A stretch of 64,000 nt of DNA, taken from Capricornis sumatraensis (lineage: Eukaryota; Chordata; Mammalia; Artiodactyla; Bovidae). The stretch is from NCBI RefSeq assembly GCF_032405125.1, contig NC_091072.1, positions 8,831,001-8,895,000 of the forward strand. The letters are read 5' to 3'. Shown here in pieces: positions 55,579 to 64,000 of this stretch. How positions within the stretch are numbered: position 1 is the first letter of the stretch; every line of letters starts with the position of its first letter. The notes beneath the pieces are model-generated. The model was not told the origin of the DNA, made no database searches, and saw only the letters and a list, made by a program, of their open reading frames with translations. A program made the translations under genes and the position numbers.

Positions 55579-56111
55579 AGTTCTGCAAACATAAACCGAG
55601 CGCTTACAATGCCCCCAGCACACTGGTAGACACTTAATTCATCCATGCCCTGCTCTCAAAGAACTCGAAGGCTAGTAAAGAAGCCCAGCTCGGAAATAGA
55701 AGCTTACACGTCTAGTAGCATCCAGGAGGAATACAGAGGCTGTTTTCATTCATTCACTCCATACACTTCTTGAGCTGCTCTACTAAGCCACGTGCTGGCC
55801 GCTAAGAGGGAGTCCCGGCGTCAACTCCCCCGTCGCTCCCAGTCTGGGGGTGGTGGCTAGGATGCCAGTGAGTCAGAGAAAGCTTCGGAAGAAAGAGTGG
55901 GAGTCTGCCAGGGAGACTGGGCACGGGGAATTGGAGAGAGAGAGAGCGGTGGCTGCAGAGGCAGAGGCGGTGAAGGGCGTGGGGAGTGGGCAGGGAGTGA
56001 GGCTGGGGGAAATGAAATGTCAGAGGGCAGGATGGGGGCAGTCAGGCTAGGAGGGTGCATCTGGATCAAGGTTGATACGCAGCCTGTTACTCTCCTCTGG
56101 ATTCATCTTTC
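55579..56111. other. ANK1 intron 2, old repeat-like sequence
   Basis: 55580-55740 resembles the start of the old dispersed repeat at 52040 ('ataaaccgagcgcttacaat', 'atgccctgctctcaaagaac'); 55850-56040 is purine-rich. No exon recognised. Confidence 0.4.
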
Positions 56112-56232
56112 TTTCTTTTCTTTTTACTGCACCGTGTGGCTTGCAAGATCTTAGTTCCCCGACCAGGAACTGAACCCACACCCCCTGCAGTGGGCTTGAA
56201 GAGTCTTAACTGGGCCCCCGGGGAATTCCCCT
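56112..56232 (-). mobile_element. CHR-type SINE fragment
   Basis: The text 'ctgcaccgtgtggcttgcaa' through 'aggaactgaacccacacccc' to 'ggggaattcccct' is a reverse tRNA SINE. Confidence 0.85.
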
Positions 56233-56368
56233 CTGGCTTCATCTTTTGCTTAGGAACTGCTGATCATCATAGAGATTGTGTTCAACTCCATCCTCCCCTA
56301 ATTCTACCTGTACCCACCCCCCAAACTCACGCAGAAAGCCTCTCCATGGAATGACAGGGTAAAACATT
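56233..56368. other. ANK1 intron 2
   Basis: Short unique spacer with no gene or repeat recognised. Confidence 0.4.
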
Positions 56369-56379
56369 AAGCCTTCTGG

Positions 56380-56574
56380 TGGGCTTCCCAGGGGAATCAT
56401 GGGTAAAGAATCCACTTGTAATGCAGGAGACCTGGGTTCGATCCCTGGATCAGGAAGATCCCCTGGAGGAGGGCATGGCAACCCACTCCAGTATTCTTGC
56501 CTGGAGAATCCCATGGACAAGAGGAGCCTGGTGGCAGAGTCGGACACGACTGAGGCAACTGAGCGCATACGCAC
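56380..56574 (+). mobile_element. Bov-tA SINE with target-site duplication
   Basis: The head 'tgggcttcccaggggaatca' leads into the body 'gggcatggcaacccactcca'. The stretch before 'agagtcggacacgactgagg' is shortened. The 11-bp duplication AAGCCTTCTGG flanks it (56369-56379 and 56575-56585). Confidence 0.95.
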
Positions 56575-56585
56575 AAGCCTTCTGG

Positions 56586-58129
56586 AAGCGTGCAGCTCTG
56601 GGTTAGTGATGAGGAGAGGGAAGGATGTGTGGGAGAGAGGTGGTCCTGGGGAGGAGGGTAGTGAAGGTGAATGGGGGGAGTGCCAGATACCCCAGCGTCC
56701 AGTTCCAGGGACTCTCCTGGAACTCCAGTTTCCACCAGAAAAAGATGTTTGTGAAAAAGCCAGAACCTGAAAACCTCCTTCCCCTGAATTATTTTAAGTA
56801 GGTAAATTACTTCTGCATCGCAGCAGAAATGAGCTATTTGATGTTCATCTTGCTAATTACAGTGACTAATTTATCGTTTGAAAGGAAGTTGATTGCTTGA
56901 TGGGAGTCAGAGTGACCCGTGGTGTTTAAGAATCGTAGGTTTCAGTTCTGCGGTGTCTCTGCTTTCTCAAGCCCCTCCAGGCACGTCCACTTTGAAGGCC
57001 CGCATCACCCTTCTGGGGTGGATGATAGAGCAGGTGCTTGATTAGGAAGGTCGGCAGAGAGGTCTTCCTGGACTGGAGCCGGGGTCTCCCAACACTGAAC
57101 TCCAAGGACGGGCTGACTGTGCAGCGGGGCCCCCCTTCTCTGGGTGTCCTTCCTTGAGCTGGTTTTATTTTCATTTTCCTTCCCTCCTGGTGAAGGAAGA
57201 GTCAACAGACCTGCTTCGGGCAAATAAAGATGCCCACTTGTAGCAACAATGGGGACATCTCTGGGATCCTAGGGACTAGAAAGCTTGACAGCATCATCAG
57301 GAATGATCTGGCATGCATCGCAAGGAAAGCACAGTTTCCAAAGTCCACTCAGCAGTTTGACTGCTCTGAGTTTATAACGTGAAGACCAGATGTGCTATCT
57401 TCATTTCGAGAGACTGAAAAGAAAGATAGCTCTGTGTGCGTGTCGGGTAGCACGCATGTGAGTTCAGTTCTGCCAGTGCCTGGGGAGCACACAGTGAGTG
57501 CCCAGGCCCCAGGCTGACAGTCCTACTTGGGGTCAGAGACACGAGAGCTGGCAGACTCAGTGATAAGGTAGTCATCAAGTGCCCTGGGGACACGGTCGGG
57601 AGAGCGACTAACTTAGGGAGCTGGGAATACAGTATAGAGGGGGGATGATGGAGGGACAAGGGAAGTCACAGAGGAAAATGACCCGGGGTCTGGGCCTTGG
57701 AAGAAGGTTTATCTCCCTGGCTAACAGAGGAAGTGTAAGCACAGTTCGCTTTCTTTCCGAGTAGAGTCGACCAGGCGTGTGAATTTGTCCTGGCATCGTT
57801 GACACTCGACTGTGAATTCTCTAATAAGCACGTTTTTGGCATTTGTGAGAACCATCTTCCTAGGTTTCATTGTTTCATGATTTTTAATATAATAGCAGAT
57901 GGATACAGGGTGGTTGCTGAAAAAGTCACCCTTTATATAAATACAGAAAGTCGGTCTTCTGTAAGCCTCCCCTTCTGCCCCCACCTCCCCCAAATCACTG
58001 TGAGCACTTTGGCATCAGTCTTGTATCTTTCTCTGCATCTCTGCAAGCAGAAACATATCTCTTGTTTGTCTCCTGAGAGTGCATACAACTCTTTGATTCT
58101 GGAATTGAGGAATTAAGAGGAAACAGGCT
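56586..58129. other. ANK1 intron 2, unique
   Basis: No exon or clear repeat recognised. Confidence 0.4.
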
Positions 58130-58268
58130 GGGAGTTCCCTGGTGGTCCAGTGACTGAGACTCCACGCTCCCAGTGCAGGGGGCCCGGGTTCAATCCCTGG
58201 CCAGGGAACTAGATCCCACATGCCATGATTAAGACCTGTTGCAGCCAAATAAATAAATATTTTAAAAA
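58130..58268 (+). mobile_element. CHR-type SINE
   Basis: The head 'gggagttccctggtggtcca', box 'gggttcaatccctggccagg', and tail 'agccaaataaataaatattt' are close to the family pattern. Confidence 0.92.
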
Positions 58269-59391
58269 TACAAAATAAGAGGAAGCAGGCCTGCCATTTT
58301 GAAGACTCACAGACGGAGACCCCGGAGGTGAAGTGACATGTCTAGACATTAGGAGGACAGCTGAGAGGCCTTTGTTCGGTATCTGATATCCATCCCCTAA
58401 ACCCCACTGCTCTGCTTCTGAGGGGCTGGCTGTTTTTATCCTTTTAAAGGAAGGCCAAGATCTCGGACATGGACGCTCTGTCCAGTCCATGGGAGGTATT
58501 CTTAGTGGCGGAGCTGCATGTCAGAGTTCCATTGTCTCATTGCCCTGAGCTCACCCTTTTCTGCGTGTCCCTAGGGGCCTCCAGCCCCTGCAGCTGCTGG
58601 ACAGCTGAGCTGGGAGGCTGCCCAGGTGTGTCCAGCGAGGAGCGGACAAGGGACCAGGTTGAAGCATCTCCTCCCAGAGCTCCCAAAGACGTGTGGGTTT
58701 CTTTTGTTTTTTTCTTCTTAAGATAATGAAAAATGTTCGGGTGTTTCCCTCCTTGTGAATATCCAGTAAACCCAAAATCACAAACAGTCCCTGGGTCAGT
58801 AGAGAAACTCCGGTTGTGATAGAGCAGAGAAGGGGCGTGCTCAGAGCTGGCCCTGAGCGTTCCTCTGGGGCCCTGCGCCTTCTTCCCAGTTTCTGAGCTT
58901 CTCCTCCTTTCCCCGGTCCTGGACCAGAGAGAAGCTGGCAAAGGAGACGAAGGGTGATTTCCCGCCAGGGTGACAGTTATCACGTCGGCTCTTTCTGGCT
59001 TTCAATGCGTTAGATCCAGGATCAGGTATTTTTAGCAGACCTTTCCCACCAAGCGGTCACATGACATCCGGGTCAGGAGGAGGCTGCAGGTGGGGGCCCT
59101 GCCCTCCCGTCAGCTGCTTCCCACACAGGGCTTAGGCTGCTCTCTGGGGTTTCCAGCCTAGAAAGGTCTCTCGACTCTGATAAAGGCGGCACCTCTTGGG
59201 CCTGCAGAACTCAGGGATGTATGTGCTCAGCCTCCCACACCGTCTCTGGTCCTAGGCGTGCAGGAACCCCAGTGGGCTGCCCATCCTCTCTCACCATAGC
59301 CAGCGCCCAGGGTCACCCCTAGCTCTGCCTCGGCTTCACCGACATCCTCTGCTACCCTTTCCTCATGGCTCCCTCCTACCCAGCCCCTGGC
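58269..59391. other. ANK1 intron 2, unique
   Basis: No exon or clear repeat recognised. Confidence 0.4.
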
Positions 59392-60640
59392 TTTGTTTTT
59401 TACAATTTTAAACTTTCGCACGTATAGAAAAGTTCCACGAATAGTACAAAGAATCCTCCGTCACCCAGATCCTCTGACCTTTCCTGTCTGTCGATGTGTA
59501 AGATGTACAGAGATGGTGTCGTTCCCCATCACTGCTAAACATCCGGTGGGTACCATACGGAAGTCAGGACACTTTCCTGCATAATACAGGATCTATCCAG
59601 GAGTACACTTTGGGTCACTTGTCACGTCTTGTTGGTCTCCTTCGATCTGGAATGCTTCCTCAGTCTTGGCCCGTCTCACCGTCTTGACCATCTTCCATTC
59701 TGTACTTCGAACCTCATCTGTGTCTGGAGACGTTTCCTGGTGAGCAGGCTGAGGCCATGCATTCTCGGCAGAGTCCCGTAGAAATCAAGCTCTCTTTCCA
59801 TATCTGAGGATGTTAACCTTGATATTGGTGTCTGCCAAGTTTTTCTAAAACTTGTAGAATCATCGATTTTTCCCTCAGTATTTTCTTGGGGAGGAATATT
59901 CCCAGGTATTGCCAATACAAGTCTGTTTCTCATCAGACTTCCAGCCACCATTCTTGGCAAGCACGGCTAGCTTCTGCCTGCACTGGTTACCACTGTGATG
60001 GTTCCAGGGAATACTTCTCCATCTTCATCATTCCTTGTACATTTATTAGCTGATATTCCGCTGAAGCATAAGCTTTCCCTTCTTTCTTACTGATTCGTTT
60101 TTTCATTATTTATTTATACTTGTTCAGACTCATGGGTTCATTTGGTGGGTTGTAGTCTGATACTCGCGGATGTTCAAATCGGAACCAGGCCACTAGCAGG
60201 CTTTCCAATACGCTGGCTTCTGTGTTCTCTGACATGTCTGAATCATTCTTTGGTTTCTTTACTTTATGGTGCAAGTTATCCCATTTTGTACTTTCCCTGC
60301 CCCAGTCCTGAATCAGTCACTTTTCCAAGGCCTCTGTTTCCTTTGAGTGGAGCCTGGTATGTAGACACCAAATCTGGCCACTCGCTGTGCCCATGGCTGC
60401 TGCTTTCATGCGTGTACACACATCTGTAACGACTTCTACATTTGTCTGTGTGTGTGTGTTTAAAAATCCATGCGATCAGGCCAATACTTCTAATCTTAAT
60501 CCAAGACCTCAGGGCTCTTCCCAGCCTTTCCTCTTTCCAGGGTTTAGATTTCTTCAGTGAGAAGCCTGACTCCACTGATTTGCACCACCTTCAAAGCTCT
60601 TGTTTATTTGCTCTGTGTGCCCACCTTCCAAGCACTCCCG
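59392..60640 (-). mobile_element. Old L1M-type 3' region, about 1.2 kb
   Basis: Landmarks in order include 'tacaattttaaactttcgca', 'agaaaagttccacgaatagt', 'gtctccttcgatctggaatg', 'tttccctcagtattttcttg', 'ccctgccccagtcctgaatc' and 'ctcttcccagcctttcctct'. This long pattern recurs in mammalian L1M 3' UTRs. Diverged, no intact frame. Sub-family not named. Confidence 0.7.
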
Positions 60641-61127
60641 AGCAGCCCCCGCCTCCCTCTCAGAGGCCTCTGCAGGGCGCCCCTCTGGTTCTCTGTTCTG
60701 CATCCTCAGATGGCAGCATCTTCTGACTGGGGGGTGAGGGAAGGGAAGAGGAAGAAAAGGGGAGATGGGAACATCCCCGTTCCCTTTCGATTTTGTTTCT
60801 GTTTGGGCTGAAGACTTAATGCAGGCAATTTGAGGAGAAGCCCCAAGATTTACATTGTTGTAGCCATTTCTTTGTCAGCAGCTTAGTTCAAGCCCTTATC
60901 TCATGAGCCCAGGATAACAGTTGCCTCATCTCTCCTTCCCCATCACCTCGGGTTGCTCATCGTCTCCTTGGGCTTTGGTTTCCGTGGTCTCTGCCTCTCC
61001 TTCTTACCTGACCCTTTCTCTATTTCCCATCAATTTCAGGATTCAGAGGAGGGATGGCCACCATTTCAACCTTTTTGTTTCTCTCCAGCGCCCCCTTCAG
61101 ATTCTTATTTCCTGCTCTGTTGCTGGC
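60641..61127. other. ANK1 intron 2, unique
   Basis: No exon recognised. Confidence 0.4.
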
Positions 61128-61322
61128 TTCCCTGGTGGCTCAGAGGTTAAAGCGTCTGCCTGCAATGCGGGAGACCTGGGTTCGATCCCTGGGTCGGGAA
61201 GATCCCCTGGAGAAGGAAATGAGAACCCACTCCAGTACTCTTGCCTGGAGAATCCCATGGAGGGATGAGCCTGGTGGGCTACAGTCCATGGGGTCGCAAA
61301 GAGTCAGACACGACTGAGCAAC
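61128..61322 (+). mobile_element. Bov-tA SINE, young
   Basis: Near-consensus copy: head 'ggcttccctggtggctcaga', box 'gggttcgatccctgggtcgg', body and end 'agacacgactgagcaacttc', followed by a CACTT-rich tail. One of the least diverged copies in the window. Confidence 0.95.
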
Positions 61323-64000
61323 TTCAATTCACTTCACTTCACTTCTTCCAGGGCTGCAGGCCTGCAAATATATAACGGCAGTGATCTTGCTCCACGAATA
61401 AGAACCAATAATAGAGCAAAGCCAGAGGTCACAGATGCATCAGCAAGTTGTTATTCAGGAAATTAAGCTTCTGTAAGTGACTTAGCAGCAGCAGCAGCAA
61501 CATAGAGTAGAATACTTATCTTCTCTCGACAGATAGAACGAGCTAATAGAGGATCCAGAGTGAATGGGAAAGCAGGGTATGACACATAAGAACTAGAGGT
61601 GTATGATGCTGTGCGCACGCCCTTTGCGTTATGGGAGAGGCTCTCACTCTTTGCCGACCACCTGAAGGCAAGTTACCTAGAAGCCCCTCCCCAGCTTCCT
61701 CTTGTTCCCCTCTGAGGTCCTTGACTTCTTGGCTTTCTCTGCCACTACTCTGGCTTGTTCTTCCAGGACTCCACTCCTTTGCTTCCCCTTCAAAGCTTCC
61801 CCTGCCCAGGGCTCCATTGCCTGTGGCGGTAGCACAGCTAATTAATCTGATAAGCCCAATCAATAGTAGGGTAGTAGGTGTTTATGAATAAAAAGGCCAT
61901 GCTTCCAAGTTGCTACAGGAGCAGACATTGCTTAGCTCAGAGAAAAGGGGTAGGGGCTAGAATCATGAGTTTGGGGGGGGCAGTGGGGTGGGAGGGCAGG
62001 TGGGCATGAGGCCCTTAGGACACAGCCAGAAACTGTAGCCGTGCAGGCAGGACCAGCTGTGTGTGCAGGTGAAAGAATCACCAAGTGTGAGAAAAGGCAT
62101 GGAACACAGCATGTCCACACCAGCACGCCGGCGTCAGCCTTGGAGGTGTTCTGGAGTTTCCAGAGGCCAAGGGTTTCCAGACACCATGGCTGCTCCATCT
62201 GGAACAGTCCTCTACTCTGGACAGGACGAGAGTTTGAATTTCCTGTGACACGTCTACTGTATTTGTACATTGAGAAATCAATTAGCGTAACTGGGGCAAT
62301 CAGAGACATGAAACAGAGGGATCGTTTACTGAGAACAAATGTCTAGAATTGTCTGTTTTGCCAGTGGAATTTTTCACAGTTGGTACAAGAAAATACTGCA
62401 AATTTAATCATTCAGGCTGAATGATTTTTTTCGCTTTCTTCTTAAAAATGTTAAAAGAAACACAGCCTGGCTGAGATCTCCTCCCTCCCATCAGACAGAT
62501 TGCTGCTCAGAAGAACCCACTAAATTGACATTTTACCTGAAAAAAAAAAAAAAGAGCAAAGGCAGATGAAATACTCCAGGTGTGCGTGCTTGGCATGAAT
62601 CTTTTTGCCAGAGAGATCCTAAAATGGTTGTCTGCCGTGTTAAGACCATGTGGGACAAGATCATATGGTGGCCAGGTGGCCTCGGAAACTTAGGATATAG
62701 TTTCTAGGATGTGAAAAGCTTCGAAGAACATTGCTCCCACCCTAACAGCAAAAAAAAAAAAACCAAAAAACAAAAAACGCCTGGATACTCTGCAGAATTA
62801 CAGTTTCCCCTAAGTCCATCAGAAGGCTGAGATCGCAAGGCAGCAAGGTTGGCCGAATTCTCAAAAGGGACAAACCCTCCTAGGAGAGGCCACTGTCTCA
62901 GTTTTGCTAGATGCAGGAGAGAAAAGCAGTTGCCGTAAAACCAAAGTCTTAACAGATTCTTGGCTAACAGGCCAGCGTGGCTGCAGTGTGTCTGGAACCT
63001 TAGGCCTCCACGAGGTGCTCCTGAGAAATACTGGAGCAAATCAGATCAGAGAGCATCCCTGGCAAGCAGAGAGGTCACCACAGGAGAGCGGGTGTTGCCT
63101 GTGACTGTGGGATCGGGGCGGAGGGGACTACAGACAAAGCCTTGCCTGCGTTCCAGACTCTTCATTTAAGTGAAGCAAAAATAGAGCCTCTCCCCTTTGG
63201 ACCCCAGGCAGAAATCCCGTCTTGAGGGGAGAAGTGGAGTCACACTGCCTCTGCTTTTGGTGAGGGTGGGAGAGCTTCCAGCCCCAGGACACAGGCAGAG
63301 ACCCCTGCAGGAAAAGGGGGCACAGCCTCTGCACGCTTAGGGAAGGCAGGAGCCTGGGGCCAGTAACTGTCTTGTACCAAGAAGAAGCAGAGGTCTGCTT
63401 CTGCTAGGGGAGGAAGAGCAAGGAACTGTCACTCAGCACCAAGTATAGAGACAAGGCAGGTTTCGCTGCGGAGAAGAGGGGAAGAAATGACGAAAAAAAA
63501 AAAAAAACCTTAACCTCCACCTTTGATGTCCAAGAGCAAAGCCTGCCTAAGACTGAAGCTGGCCCAGGACAGAAGAGAAGCTCTCTGCTCCGACCTTGTA
63601 ACAAGGAAGAACGTAGGACTGCAGGGAACAGGGCAAGAGTGTGGAGAAAGACCCCAGTGGAGGCACAGGCATGCCAGGATGGGTTGGAAGCTGAGGGGAG
63701 ATCAGGAACACTGAACAGGCCTCTGGCGTCCCAGTTCCGGCTCTGGACTCACGGTGACAGCAGCCTGCCAAAGGCTGTGTGCGCCAGGGGTCACAAAACA
63801 CCCAGGCGCAGGCCAACTCCCGAGTGGACTGGCTCAGCTCCCCCACCTCCACTCCTGTGCTCACAGCTTCTCAGAAGAAGAAGAAGCATGCCCGTTTCCA
63901 GACACAAACGGCTCCAGTCTCTACTGTTCTTCTGTGCATAATGTCTGGCACTCAATTAAAAATTACAATACACACACGCACCCAAAGTGAGAGAAAACAC
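61323..64000. other. ANK1 intron 2, unique, with A-runs
   Basis: A Bov-A2 tail fragment ('gtgacttagcagcagcagca') lies at 61477-61500. A-runs occur at about 62540-62553, 62750-62778 and 63494-63509 without a recognised retrocopy. No exon 3 of ANK1 and no other gene recognised to the end of the window. Confidence 0.45.

Noticed and set aside
47444..64000. Search for ANK1 exon 3 (expected start NGLNGLHLASKEG)
   Set aside because: No frame in this stretch carries that sequence, so exon 3 must lie beyond the window.

Overview
The window is mammalian nuclear DNA from a pecoran ruminant, most likely a bovid. It carries many young Bov-tA and Bov-A2 SINEs and 3' fragments of the BovB (RTE) LINE. It also has CHR-type tRNA-Glu SINEs, ruminant L1 3' ends, a mariner MITE and old MIR/L2/L1M fossils. 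The species cannot be fixed from the sequence. There are no bacterial-type operons, CRISPR arrays or complete autonomous elements. Most long open frames are GC-rich chance frames or lie inside repeats.

The one gene I recognise is ANK1 (ankyrin-1, the erythrocyte membrane-cytoskeleton adaptor), on the + strand. Its common second exon is at 47342-47443: 34 codons, phase 0 at both ends, clean AG and GTAAGT splice sites, and a translation matching the start of the ankyrin-repeat domain. Upstream lie two candidate alternative first exons. One, at 11187-11210, encodes eight residues (MHFPGFGR) and is the positional and sequence candidate for the erythroid exon usually called 1E. The other, at 40568-40606, encodes 13 residues (MAARQGRSGPDAA) and sits in a strong CpG island; it is the candidate for exon 1A. 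Both end in phase 0 before GTGAGT and would splice in frame to exon 2. The window would then be the alternative-promoter region of ANK1 plus the first 16.5 kb of the intron after exon 2. No exon 3 was found.

Layout: 1-11.0 kb is flank (or intron of a longer upstream transcript) with a decayed RPL10 processed pseudogene at about 1.2 kb and nested L1, BovB and Bov-A elements. 11.0-11.3 kb holds the candidate erythroid promoter and exon. 11.3-39.3 kb is intron, with a CpG-rich patch at 15.7-16.3 kb, a minisatellite grown inside an L1 at 21.0 kb, a possible LTR remnant at 26.8 kb, a GATA-motif cluster at 33.3 kb and a dense nest of L1s and SINEs at 36-39 kb. 39.9-41.1 kb is the CpG-island promoter, followed by a 93-95 bp direct duplication (41.3 and 42.5 kb) and a mariner MITE (44.1 kb). 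A TATA-like box lies about 240 bp upstream of exon 2. The rest (47.4-64 kb) is intron with L1, BovB, SINE and old repeat fragments.

Repeat limits are read by eye from family landmarks and are approximate unless target-site duplications are given.
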